Under the pieces are notes generated by a model. It was not told the DNA's origin, searched no databases, and saw nothing but the letters and a program-made list of their open reading frames with translations. From NCBI RefSeq assembly GCF_025836975.1, contig NZ_CP107548.1, positions 2,542,001-2,606,000 of the forward strand: DNA of 64,000 bases, written 5' to 3'. The position numbers were made by a program, and so were the translations under genes. Shown here piece after piece: positions 7,625-18,611 of the stretch (positions are counted from its first letter, which is position 1; every line of letters begins with the position of its first letter). Source of the stretch: Pollutimonas sp. M17. Its GTDB lineage: Bacteria; Pseudomonadota; Gammaproteobacteria; Burkholderiales; Burkholderiaceae_B.

Positions 7625-9259
7625 TCAAAATGCGCGTACCTTTACATAGCTTCCGGGCGCCGCCTCCAGCGGCCGATAACGCGCATTGCCCAATTTGGGC
7701 CGCGCGCGAACCCGGCTTCCCGAATGCGAGGCCAGCCATGTGGTCCAGTCGGTCCACCAACTGCCCGGATGCTCGGTGGCCGCGTCGAACCAGCCCGCCG
7801 GGTCGCCCGGCATGCCCGAGGGCGGATAGTCGGCCGGATGGCTCCAGTAGCTGCGGCGCTTCTTGGCCGGCGGATTGATGACGCCCGCGATATGGCCCGA
7901 AGCGCCCAGCACGAAGCGCATGGGCCCGCGCAACAGGCGGGTCGTGGCATAGGCCGAATGCCAGGGGACGATATGATCGTCGCGGGAGCCGTATATGTAG
8001 GCGGGCATGGCCAGCGTGCTCAGGTCCAGGCCATGGCCGTCGACCTGGACGCGGCCCGGCGTCTTCAGGTTGTTCTCGAGATAGGTATTGCGGAAATACC
8101 AGGCGAAGAAAGGCCCTGGAAGATTGGTGCCGTCGGCATTCCAGTAAAGCAGGTCGAAAGCGGGCGGCGCCTCGCCCTTCAGGTAGTTGCCCACGACATA
8201 GTTCCAGACGAGCTCGCCGGGACGCAGAAAGGAAAATGTCGTGCCCAGTTCCCGGGCGGTCATCAGTCCGCCCTGCCCCAGTTGATGCTCCCGCGCCTGG
8301 GCGTGCGCCTCATCGACGAAGACATCGAGCACGCCGGTTTCATCGAAATCGAGCAGCGTGGTGAGCAGGGTCAGGCTGGCGGCGGGATCGTCGCCCTGCG
8401 CATGCGCCAGCGCCAGCGCCGAGGCCAGCAAGGTGCCGCCCACGCAAAAGCCCAGCGCGTTGATCTGGTCCTGCCCGGAGATGTCCCGCACGACGTCGAC
8501 GGCCTGGAGCACGCCGTGCCGCAGGTAATCGCCCCAGGTTGCGGTGTCGATGCCGTCGGCATCGGAATCCAGGGGATTGCGCCAGGACACCAGGAAAACC
8601 GTAAAGCCTTCCAGTACCGCATGCCTGACGAAGGAGTTTTCGGCTTGCAGGTCGAGTATGTAGAACTTGTTGATGCACGGCGGCACCATCAGCAAAGGCC
8701 TTTTGTGGACCTGGGCGGTTTGCGGCGCGTACTGGATCACCTGCATGAGCGGATTCTGGAACACGACTTCGCCCGGCGTGACGCCCAGGTTGCCGCCCAG
8801 CTCGAAGCCGGATTCGTCCGATTGGGTAAGCCGCCCTTTTTGCAGGTCGCACAACAGATTGCGCATGCCCTTGCCCAGGGACTGGCCCTGAGTCTGGATG
8901 AGCATTTGCTGAGCTTCGGGATTGCTTGCCAGGAAATTGGAGGGGGAGACCGCCTCGAGCCACTGCATGAGCGAAAAGCGCAAACGGCTGCGCACGGCTT
9001 CGGGAAGATCGGCCGCGTCGAGCATCTGGTTCATGGACCTGGCCGACAGCAGATAGGCGTGCGCGGAAAAAAGGGATGCGGGACTGGCCGCCCAGGCCGG
9101 CTTGCTGAACCGGCGATCGGCCGGCGGTTCGAGCGAACCCTGCTGGGCGCTGGCGGCGATGCGCAGCCATTCGCGGGAGAACTCTGCCTGAATTGCTCCG
9201 AGCTTGTCCGGAGCAATGCTGACCGGAACGGGCCACGATGATGACGACGGAGCTCTCAC
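7625..9259 (-). CDS. phaC: PhaC, class I poly(3-hydroxyalkanoate) synthase
   Basis: A 544-residue class I PHA synthase. The lipase-like box GFCVGG carries the nucleophile Cys272. The aspartate of the triad is in GSRDDHIVP (427/428) and the histidine in GASGHIAG (456). The N-terminal PhaC domain (NPEAQQML, GMRNLL, PPCINKFYILDL) is intact. The protein polymerises 3-hydroxybutyryl-CoA at the granule surface. The frame opens with GTG at 9259 behind an AAGG site; it is somewhat shorter than the roughly 590 residues of Cupriavidus PhaC because of a shorter N-terminus. A perfect TTGACA (minus strand, 9319-9324) could be part of its promoter. Downstream are phaB and phaR. Confidence 0.93.
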   Translation of the reverse strand: MRAPSSSSWPVPVSIAPDKLGAIQAEFSREWLRIAASAQQGSLEPPADRRFSKPAWAASPASLFSAHAYLLSARSMNQMLDAADLPEAVRSRLRFSLMQWLEAVSPSNFLASNPEAQQMLIQTQGQSLGKGMRNLLCDLQKGRLTQSDESGFELGGNLGVTPGEVVFQNPLMQVIQYAPQTAQVHKRPLLMVPPCINKFYILDLQAENSFVRHAVLEGFTVFLVSWRNPLDSDADGIDTATWGDYLRHGVLQAVDVVRDISGQDQINALGFCVGGTLLASALALAHAQGDDPAASLTLLTTLLDFDETGVLDVFVDEAHAQAREHQLGQGGLMTARELGTTFSFLRPGELVWNYVVGNYLKGEAPPAFDLLYWNADGTNLPGPFFAWYFRNTYLENNLKTPGRVQVDGHGLDLSTLAMPAYIYGSRDDHIVPWHSAYATTRLLRGPMRFVLGASGHIAGVINPPAKKRRSYWSHPADYPPSGMPGDPAGWFDAATEHPGSWWTDWTTWLASHSGSRVRARPKLGNARYRPLEAAPGSYVKVRAF

Positions 9260-9337
9260 TTTAAGACACCTTACACTTATCGACGTTTTGACCCCATGTT
9301 CTATGGCATTTAAAAGCGTGTCAATCAGGGTAAGTCG

Positions 9338-10144
9338 CTACCCGTCCGCGGCGTGCGATACGGGGCTGCCGGCGGGCGGCTTCAGCCAGGCCAGGGTAGC
9401 CAAACGGCCGGTGGCGGGTTGGCGCCGATAGGAGTAGTAGGTGTCCGCCTGGCCGTATGTGCATTGCCCGCTCAGTTCCACGTTGCCGACGCCCGCTTTG
9501 TGCAGGCGATGCCGCGCAATCGAAGGCAGGTCGGCCAGCCATTTTCCGCCTCCCTTTTCGGCAAAGAAGGCGGCGGTGGCGGGGTCGGCGTCGGCGAAGG
9601 CCTGGTGAACATCGTCGCCCACCTCGAAATGGCGCTGGCTGATGCCGGGGCCTATCCAGGCCCGCCACTGCGCCTCTGCGGGTGCGCGCCCGCGCATGGC
9701 CCGCAGGGTGTTCTCGAGCACGCCTGCGGCCAGCCCCCGCCATCCGGCATGCGCCACGCCCAGGACTGTGCCGCCGGTGTCGGCCAGCACCACAGGCAGG
9801 CAGTCGGCCGTCATGATGGCCAGCACCCTTCCCGCCGTTGCCGTGACGGCGGCATCGGCAACAGGGACGCCTGCCGCCAAAGCGCCGTCCCGCGTGCCGT
9901 CAGGCGGGCGGTCCGCATCGAAGACGTCCGTACCATGCACCTGCTTCAGCCACAGGGGTTCCGACGGCGCCATGGCGCCGAGCCGCTTCCGGTTCGCCGC
10001 CACATGCTCGCCATCGTCCCCGGTATGAAGGCCCAGGTTCAAGGAGTGCCATGGCCCGGTGCTGACGCCGCCCCGGCGTGTCGTGCTGAAATACTCCACC
10101 CCCGTCCAGGGAAGGCCGGAAACGGTCGGCAGGACCTCGTCCAT
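9338..10144 (-). CDS. pgeF: PgeF/YfiH family protein (laccase-domain, purine nucleoside phosphorylase-like)
   Basis: A 268-residue protein of the YfiH/YlmD family. The metal-binding residues are visible: His40 in NLGLHTGD, Cys115 in MTADCLP, and His132 in AHAGWRG. Members were annotated as polyphenol oxidases; later work showed purine nucleoside phosphorylase/adenosine deaminase activity and a role in cell wall fidelity. The start at 10144 is preferred because GGAGGA is six bases upstream; an ATG at 10150 overlaps the rluD stop (ATGA) but is too close to that site. It is coupled to rluD, a common pairing. Confidence 0.88.
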   Translation of the reverse strand: MDEVLPTVSGLPWTGVEYFSTTRRGGVSTGPWHSLNLGLHTGDDGEHVAANRKRLGAMAPSEPLWLKQVHGTDVFDADRPPDGTRDGALAAGVPVADAAVTATAGRVLAIMTADCLPVVLADTGGTVLGVAHAGWRGLAAGVLENTLRAMRGRAPAEAQWRAWIGPGISQRHFEVGDDVHQAFADADPATAAFFAEKGGGKWLADLPSIARHRLHKAGVGNVELSGQCTYGQADTYYSYRRQPATGRLATLAWLKPPAGSPVSHAADG

Positions 10145-10146
10145 CG

Positions 10147-11115
10147 TCATTCCTCCCACTCGATGCCATCGAGCACGCGCTGAAAATCCTCGGCCAGCGG
10201 CGCCTGGAAAGACACCCGCCCGCCGCTGGAAAAATCATCGAAGGCAAGCGCCCGCGCATGCAGCAGCTGGCGCTGGGCGCCGCCAACAGACCTTCCGCCA
10301 TACAGCGCGTCGCCGACCAGCGGATGGCGCAAGCTCATCATGTGCGCGCGGATCTGATGCGTGCGGCCGGTTTCCAGCTTGCAGGCGACCTGAGTGACGG
10401 TGGCGCCCTCGCCCGGAGCGGCCTGCCCGACCCGCAGCGGCGTGTAATGCGTGATCGCCGGCTTGGGCGCGATGGGGTTCTCGACAGCCATGCGCACCGG
10501 CACGCGCGGGTCGCGGCCGATATCCAGCCTGACGGTGCCCGGCCGGGTCAGGCGGCCATGGACCAGGGCAATGTATTCGCGGCTGACGCTGCGCGCCTGC
10601 AATTGGCGGATCAGATGCGTCTGGGCTTTTTCGTGCCGGGCCACCACCAGCAAGCCGGAGGTGTCCTTGTCCAGGCGATGGACGATGCCCGCGCGCGCCA
10701 CCCGGGCCAGTTCCGGGTAACGGTAAAGCAGGCCGTTCAGCAGCGTGCCCTGCCAGTTGCCGGCCCCCGGGTGGGTGACCAGTCCGGCGGGCTTGCAGAC
10801 GACGATCCAGTCGGGACTTTCATCCAGCGTCGTGAAGTCGACGTCCTGGGGCGTGAAGGCCTGCGACTCGGGAGCGGCCTGTTCATAAACCAGCAGCTTG
10901 TCGCCCGGGTTGGCCATCTGCTTGATGCGGCCCGGCTGGCCATTGACCAGCACATGGCCGGCCTCTATCCACCCTTGGAGCCTGCTGCGGGAATGATCGG
11001 GCACCAGCCGGGCCAGAACCTTGTCGAGCCGCTCCGGCAGTGCCGTATAGGGAATCTGGAATTCAAGCGGCGCGGCCGACGAAAAACTTTCTTTGGCGAT
11101 ATCTGTGTCAGGCAT
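10147..11115 (-). CDS. rluD: RluD, 23S rRNA pseudouridine synthase (1911/1915/1917)
   Basis: A 322-residue RluA-family pseudouridine synthase. An S4 RNA-binding domain covers about residues 25-80 (RLDKVLARLVPDHSRSRLQGWI). The catalytic motif HRLDKDTSGLL begins at residue 146, with Asp149 as the catalytic aspartate. RluD modifies helix 69 of 23S rRNA and is needed for normal ribosome assembly. The gene is divergent from bamD, with only 50 bases between the start codons, and coupled to pgeF downstream. This rluD-bamD divergence is a widely conserved arrangement. Confidence 0.93.
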   Translation of the reverse strand: MPDTDIAKESFSSAAPLEFQIPYTALPERLDKVLARLVPDHSRSRLQGWIEAGHVLVNGQPGRIKQMANPGDKLLVYEQAAPESQAFTPQDVDFTTLDESPDWIVVCKPAGLVTHPGAGNWQGTLLNGLLYRYPELARVARAGIVHRLDKDTSGLLVVARHEKAQTHLIRQLQARSVSREYIALVHGRLTRPGTVRLDIGRDPRVPVRMAVENPIAPKPAITHYTPLRVGQAAPGEGATVTQVACKLETGRTHQIRAHMMSLRHPLVGDALYGGRSVGGAQRQLLHARALAFDDFSSGGRVSFQAPLAEDFQRVLDGIEWEE

Positions 11116-11133
11116 GGCGACAAATCATATAAT
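11105..11133 (+). promoter_or_regulatory. Probable bamD promoter
   Basis: A perfect -10 hexamer TATAAT (11128-11133) lies exactly 17 bases after GTGTCA (11105-11110), a four-of-six match to the -35 consensus. The -35 overlaps the first codons of rluD on the other strand. The expected transcript would begin near 11140, about 25 bases upstream of the bamD start. Confidence 0.6.
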
Positions 11134-11165
11134 CTGCGTGCAATGCTAACACCAAGGATGCCTTT

Positions 11166-12014
11166 GTGACTCGTATCGACTTCAATCAATCCCGATTTCC
11201 CGGCTTCGCGCGGTTAAGTCACGCCGCCCTCGCCCTCCTTGCCGTTGTGCTGATCGCCGGATGCGGATCCATCAAGGGCGAGAAAGACCCCACCGCCGGC
11301 TGGAGCGCCGAGCGCCTGTACCAGGATGCCCGCACGGAAATCAGCGCCGGCAACTGGAAAGACGCGCGCACCCGCCTGGAAGCCGTCGAAGCGCGCTATC
11401 CCTTTGGCGGCTATGCGCAGCAGTCGCTGATCGACCAGGCATACGTTAACTGGAAAGACGACGAACCCGAGCAGGCCCTGGCCGCCATCGACCGATTCCA
11501 GCAGCAGTATCCCAACCATGCCGGCACCGACTACATGCTGTACCTGAAGGGGCTGATCACCTTCACGCCCCCCAGCGCCTCGTTCACCAAATTCACGCGC
11601 CAGGATCCCAGCGAACGCGATCCCAAGGGCCTGAGGGAATCGTACGAGTCGTTCAACGAACTCATCAAGCGCTATCCCGACAGCCGCTATACCGCCGACG
11701 CCAAGAAACGCGTAACCTGGCTGGTCGGCACGATTGCGCAGAACGAAGTGCACGTTGCCCAGTATTACTACGAGCGCGGCGCCTACGTGGCGGCGATCAA
11801 CCGGGCGCAAACCGTCATCACCGACTTCCAGGGCGTCCCCATTGCCGAAAAAGCCCTGTACATCATCTACCTGTCCTACGACAAGCTGGGCCTGACCGAG
11901 CTGCGCGACGATGCAAAACGCGTGCTCGACCAGAACTTTCCCAACAGCAAGTTCTACGAACAGGGCCTGGACGAGCCGGGCGGCAGCTACTGGAATCCCA
12001 TCAACTGGTTCTGA
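11166..12014 (+). CDS. bamD: BamD, outer-membrane assembly lipoprotein
   Basis: A 282-residue lipoprotein of the BAM complex (formerly ComL). The signal peptide ends in a lipobox, IAG-Cys33. The mature part is built of tetratricopeptide-like repeats (for example NWKDARTRLEAVEARYPFGGYAQQSLID and IAEKALYIIYLSYDKLGL). BamD works with BamA to fold and insert outer-membrane beta-barrels. The frame starts with GTG at 11166, supported by AAGGA (11154-11158) at a good distance. It is convergent with the DinG-type helicase gene. Confidence 0.94.
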   Translation: MTRIDFNQSRFPGFARLSHAALALLAVVLIAGCGSIKGEKDPTAGWSAERLYQDARTEISAGNWKDARTRLEAVEARYPFGGYAQQSLIDQAYVNWKDDEPEQALAAIDRFQQQYPNHAGTDYMLYLKGLITFTPPSASFTKFTRQDPSERDPKGLRESYESFNELIKRYPDSRYTADAKKRVTWLVGTIAQNEVHVAQYYYERGAYVAAINRAQTVITDFQGVPIAEKALYIIYLSYDKLGLTELRDDAKRVLDQNFPNSKFYEQGLDEPGGSYWNPINWF

Positions 12015-12070
12015 AGGCCGGCGCCCCGCTTCCCGCGGCTTGACCGGCGCGTATCCCGCCCATTGCGATC

Positions 12071-12092
12071 CGGCCCCGCCTGCGCGGGGCCG
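12071..12092. terminator. Hairpin between convergent bamD and the helicase gene
   Basis: A perfect nine-base stem (CGGCCCCGC with GCGGGGCCG) closes a four-base loop between the two stop codons. There is no adjacent T-run, so it is only a possible terminator or transcript-end stabiliser. Confidence 0.4.
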
Positions 12093-12099
12093 ATGCATT

Positions 12100-14115
12100 T
12101 CAGCCGGCCTGTTTTTTCTCGAAAAAAGCCACGACCTGTCCGGGCTCGCGGGTGCGTGAAAACGGCGGCAGCCCGCGCCACAGCAGCTTTCCGTAGGGCT
12201 TTTCCACGATACGGGTGTCGCCCACCACCAGCACGCCCCAATCCCCTTCCGACCGTATCAAGCGGCCCGCGCCCTGCTTCAGTGCAATGGCGGCCTCGGG
12301 CAGTTGGTATTCCATGAAGGGGTTGCCGCCCTGGCTGCGGCACAGAGTCAGGCGAGCCTCCAGGACGGGATCGTCGGGCGGCGCGAAGGGCAGCTTGTCG
12401 ATGGCCACCAGGGTCAGCGCATTGCCCGGCACATCTATGCCTTCCCAGAAACTGGCGCTGCCCACCAGCACCGCGTTGTTGGCCGCCCGGAAGCGCTCCA
12501 GCAGCGCCCGGCGCGAACTTTCGCCCTGCCGCAGCAGCGGCCGGTCTATGTCCTCGTCCTCGAAGCGCTCCTCAAGCAACTCGGCGATCCGGTCCACGGC
12601 CCGCAGTGTCGTGCAGAGCACCAGCACGCCGCCCGCCGATGCCCGGATCAGCGGCAGCAGCACGTCGACGAAGCGTTCATTGAAATGGCGGTCGCTGGGC
12701 AGGGGCAGCGCCTTGGGGACATACAGGACGCCCTGGGCGGAATAGTCGAAAGGCGAATCCCAGCGCAAGGTCTTCGCGTCCCAAAGCCCGAGCTGGCGCA
12801 GGAAATGATTGAAATCGCCGTGCACGGACAAGGTGGCGGAAGTCAGCACCCAGGTCTGCTCCTTGCCTCGATAGCGGGAAAAAATCCGGGCCACCGACAA
12901 AGGCGCGCTGTGCAGCCGCATATGATGCAGGCTGTGCTCCACCCATCGGACGGCGGCCTGGTCCTCGTCCGCAGCCTGCGCGCCTTCCGCAACGGGCGGC
13001 TTGAGCGTGTTGCCGCCCTGGCGGTCGGGCTGGCTCCATAGGTACAGGCGGGCGCGAAGGTCCAGGCAGGTCTTGGAAACCGCGGCCAGGTCGGGGTGTT
13101 TCTCGCTGACCACCGAAAGCAGTTGCGAGCTTTTGTCCAGCACGTCCAGCAGTTCGGACAGGGCCGCATCGAATTCGTCCGGATTGGGTATGGCCTGGAA
13201 GGTGGCCTTGCGCCCGGGCATTTTTTCGATGGGCGCCGCGGCCAGCCGCAACTGGCGTGCCGCATGCTCGATCTTCTTGCCCGCCTCGCTCCAGTTGGTG
13301 GATTCGCGCGCATGGGCCAGCCCGGCCGCTTCGGCCGCGCGCGCCAGGTCGAGCAACTGATGCGACGACACGCTGGTGCCCAGGAAGCGCGTGGCGACGT
13401 CGGGCAATTGATGCGCCTCGTCGAACACCACCAGTTCGACGGTGGGAAGCAGATCGGTGATGCCCTCTTCGCGCAGGGCCAGGTCGGCCATGAACAAGGC
13501 GTGATTGACCACCACCAGGTCGGCGTCCTGCGCCTGGCGCCTGGCCTTCATGACGAAGCAATCCCGCACATGCGGGCACTCCTGGCCCAGGCAGTTCTCG
13601 CGCGTGGACGTGACGCGGTTCCAGATGTCGGCGTCTTCGGGCACTTCGGCCAGATCGCTGCGGTCGCCGCTGCGCGATTGCTGCGCAAACACCTGGATAT
13701 GGCGCAATTGGCTGATTTCCGCGCGGGACTTCAGCGCCCTGTCGTCGCCCTGCAGGCGCTCGAGGTGATAGTGGCATACGTAGTTGCCGCGGCCCTTGAG
13801 CAGCGCCACCGTAATGGGCAGCGCCAGCGCCTGGCGCAGCCGGGGCAGATCGCGGCGGAACAATTGGTCCTGCAGCGTGCGCGTGCCTGTGGACACCAGC
13901 ACCTTGCGTCCGCTGAGAAAAGCGGGCACCAGGTAGGCCCAGGTCTTGCCTGTGCCCGTGCCCGCCTCGGCGATCAGCGTGGAATGGGTTTGCAAGGCCT
14001 CTTCGATGGCCTGTGCGAGCTCCAGCTGGGCCTGCCGCGGACGGTAGTCCGGCACGGCCTTGGCCAGGGGGCCGTCGGGCGAAAAGATATCGGAGAGTTC
14101 TTGCAAAAGCATCAA
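12100..14115 (-). CDS. DinG/YoaA-type ATP-dependent DNA helicase (XPD-like, Fe-S)
   Basis: A 671-residue superfamily 2 helicase (COG1199). The Walker A motif EAGTGTGKT is at residues 50-58 and the DEAH box at 232-235. Four cysteines between them (C114, C175, C180, C186) form the iron-sulfur cluster site of XPD-family enzymes. Later motifs (SATLSVHG, GSASFWEGIDVPG, QGAGRLIRSEGDWG) are intact. Such enzymes unwind 5' to 3' and help resolve damaged forks, R-loops or G-quadruplexes. The length and Q-rich RPRQ entry motif fit YoaA as well as DinG, so the symbol is left open. Single gene, convergent with bamD. Confidence 0.9.
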   Translation of the reverse strand: MMLLQELSDIFSPDGPLAKAVPDYRPRQAQLELAQAIEEALQTHSTLIAEAGTGTGKTWAYLVPAFLSGRKVLVSTGTRTLQDQLFRRDLPRLRQALALPITVALLKGRGNYVCHYHLERLQGDDRALKSRAEISQLRHIQVFAQQSRSGDRSDLAEVPEDADIWNRVTSTRENCLGQECPHVRDCFVMKARRQAQDADLVVVNHALFMADLALREEGITDLLPTVELVVFDEAHQLPDVATRFLGTSVSSHQLLDLARAAEAAGLAHARESTNWSEAGKKIEHAARQLRLAAAPIEKMPGRKATFQAIPNPDEFDAALSELLDVLDKSSQLLSVVSEKHPDLAAVSKTCLDLRARLYLWSQPDRQGGNTLKPPVAEGAQAADEDQAAVRWVEHSLHHMRLHSAPLSVARIFSRYRGKEQTWVLTSATLSVHGDFNHFLRQLGLWDAKTLRWDSPFDYSAQGVLYVPKALPLPSDRHFNERFVDVLLPLIRASAGGVLVLCTTLRAVDRIAELLEERFEDEDIDRPLLRQGESSRRALLERFRAANNAVLVGSASFWEGIDVPGNALTLVAIDKLPFAPPDDPVLEARLTLCRSQGGNPFMEYQLPEAAIALKQGAGRLIRSEGDWGVLVVGDTRIVEKPYGKLLWRGLPPFSRTREPGQVVAFFEKKQAG

Positions 14116-14274
14116 AAGGTAAATCAGGAATATGACCGGCGGATGGGTCGCGGCAAAAGGGGTAAAGTATGCACTCCCTTGAGAACCCAGACGTGATCAT
14201 ACCCGCGTATGTTTCCGGCGAGGCGGCCGTTGTGGCAAAATGCGCCGCGTTATTCCCGATTTATAGATGGACAC

Positions 14275-16665
<2,391 letters not shown>

Positions 16666-16672
16666 GGCGCAC

Positions 16673-17194
16673 ATGGCCACCGTTTCCGGCTCTCTTGCCG
16701 ACCATCTTGCCCGGCTTATAGGCATGCTCAGCTGCGGCGACCTGGACCCGCACGAAACCGAGCGCATCGTCAACATCTGCATCCAGGCCGAGGACGAGCC
16801 GGCCGAAACCTTGCGCAAGCACTATGGAGCCGATGCCGCCAAGGTCGCCGAATACGACCCAGCCGGCGTCATGGCCTTCATCGTCTTCGTGGAACTGGAA
16901 GATTATTTCGCCGTGGCCGACACCGTGGATGAACTGTACGAGCAGGTCGTCGATGCATTCGAGCAGCCCGCCCTGCCGGATTATCCCTACGACGACAACG
17001 ATTTCCAGACCATCTCCGATTTTTATCGATGGGTGGATGGGCAGTTGCTGGCGCATCACGGCAAGTACCGCCTGATCGCTTTCGGCGAAAGCTACACGAA
17101 TGACTTCCAGGTCATCCTGGTGTATCGCGAGCAGGCGATGGACATCCTGTCGCTATGCAAAGAGCTCGGCCTGAGGGCCGAGCTGTGCGATTAG
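16673..17194 (+). CDS. Conserved hypothetical acidic protein
   Basis: A 173-residue soluble, strongly acidic protein with no signal peptide or membrane segment. I do not recognise a named domain. Visible features are an N-terminal stretch with GDLDPHETERIVNIC, a central block rich in Asp/Glu and aromatics (ELEDYFAVADTVDELYEQVVDAFEQP), and a C-terminal half that reads like a compact alpha/beta domain (YRLIAFGESYTNDFQVILVYREQAMDIL). Codon use matches the neighbours, so it is a real gene. It begins seven bases after tex ends and is probably co-transcribed with it. Confidence 0.7.
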   Translation: MATVSGSLADHLARLIGMLSCGDLDPHETERIVNICIQAEDEPAETLRKHYGADAAKVAEYDPAGVMAFIVFVELEDYFAVADTVDELYEQVVDAFEQPALPDYPYDDNDFQTISDFYRWVDGQLLAHHGKYRLIAFGESYTNDFQVILVYREQAMDILSLCKELGLRAELCD

Positions 17195-17212
17195 GGCTGC
17201 CGCGGCCAGGCT

Positions 17213-18550
17213 CTAATCCTGGGCCATGTCCGCCAGGGCTTGCCTGACCTGATCGAGGCGGGCGGCATCGAAGCGCCCCACCACGGCACCATCCAGGGAC
17301 ATCACCGCCTGGCCGCCCTCCCGGGCGATCAGGCTGTCCAGGGGCGCGCCTTGCAAGCCCTTGATGGCCGCGCCGGCCGCCTTGGGGTTGTCGAAGCTTT
17401 CGGACAAGAACAGTTCCTGGCCGTCGCCGGCCAGCAGGCGGAAGCGGAACAGGCCGCCCTCGTCGCGAAAGCTCACGAAGCGGGCGCGCTTCCCGGCGGC
17501 CTTCTTCGTGGACGCCGAAGCCGCCCGCGCGGGGGCCGCCGATGCGCGCAAGCCGACGGCTTCGCGCAAGGCCGCCATCAAGGGTTGCGACAGGCGCCTT
17601 GCCTTGGCGGCGCCGGCTTGCAGGATGTCTTCGATGCGGTCGGGCCTGGACATCAGCTCGGCATAGACCTCACGCATGGGAGCCAGGTCCTGCTCGATGC
17701 GTTCGAACAGGCGCTGCTTGGCATCGCCCCAGCCCATTCCGCCCTCCAGCTCCTGCCGGAAAACGGCGGATTCGGCCGGCGTGGCGAAGGCGCGGTACAA
17801 GGTGTACAGGTGCGAGCCTTCCGCATCCTTGGCTTCGCCCGGCTGACGCGAGTCGGTCACAATGCGCATCACCGCCGAGCGCAGACCCTTGGCTCCGCCT
17901 TCGAACAGGGGAATGGTGTTGTCGTAGCTCTTGGACATCTTGCGCCCATCCAGACCGGGCAGCGTGGCCACCTCGTCGTCGATCTGGACCTCCGGCAAGA
18001 CGAAGAAGTCGGCGCCGTTGCCATACAGATGGTTGAATCTTTGGGCGATGTCGCGCGTCATTTCCAGATGCTGTATCTGGTCGCGCCCCACCGGCACCTT
18101 GTTGGCGTTGAACATCAGGATGTCGGCGGCCATGAGCACGGGGTAGGAAAACAGGCCCATGGTGATGCCGTCGTCGGGCTCGGCCTGCCGCGCCACGTTC
18201 TGGTCGACCGAAGCCTTGTAAGCGTGGGCGCGGTTCATCAGGCCCTTGGCCGTCACGCAGGTCAGCATCCAGCATAGCTCGGGTATTTCAGGAATGTCCG
18301 ACTGCCGGTAGAACGTGACTTTCTCGGGATCCAGCCCCGCCGCGATCCAGGTCGCCGCAATTTCCAGCCTCGACCGCGCGATGCGTTGCGGATCGTCGCA
18401 CTTTATAAGCGCGTGATAATCGGCCATGAAGTAAAAGGCATCGACGCCGGGCTGGACGCTGGCCTGGATGGACGGACGGATGGCCCCGGCGTAATTGCCC
18501 AGGTGCGGCGTTCCCGAAGTCGTAATGCCGGTCAATACACGAGTATTCAT
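17213..18550 (-). CDS. trpS: Tryptophanyl-tRNA synthetase with extra C-terminal domain
   Basis: A 445-residue class I aminoacyl-tRNA synthetase charging tRNA-Trp. The HIGH equivalent is HLGN (residues 16-19) and the KMSKS motif is at 204-208. The catalytic core ends near residue 335, the usual length of bacterial TrpS. It is followed by an Ala/Lys-rich linker (about 336-355) and a further domain of about 90 residues. The segment RFVSFRDEGGLFRFRLLAGD resembles a DUF1508/YegP-type repeat. The ATG at 18550 is preferred over an in-frame TTG at 18562. The gene follows zapE in the same direction after about 60 bases. Confidence 0.92.
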   Translation of the reverse strand: MNTRVLTGITTSGTPHLGNYAGAIRPSIQASVQPGVDAFYFMADYHALIKCDDPQRIARSRLEIAATWIAAGLDPEKVTFYRQSDIPEIPELCWMLTCVTAKGLMNRAHAYKASVDQNVARQAEPDDGITMGLFSYPVLMAADILMFNANKVPVGRDQIQHLEMTRDIAQRFNHLYGNGADFFVLPEVQIDDEVATLPGLDGRKMSKSYDNTIPLFEGGAKGLRSAVMRIVTDSRQPGEAKDAEGSHLYTLYRAFATPAESAVFRQELEGGMGWGDAKQRLFERIEQDLAPMREVYAELMSRPDRIEDILQAGAAKARRLSQPLMAALREAVGLRASAAPARAASASTKKAAGKRARFVSFRDEGGLFRFRLLAGDGQELFLSESFDNPKAAGAAIKGLQGAPLDSLIAREGGQAVMSLDGAVVGRFDAARLDQVRQALADMAQD

Positions 18551-18611
18551 AAATCGCTTCAAGTAAAACGGACAAGCCCGGCTCCCGCATACGGCAGGGA
18601 TCGGGCGGAAA

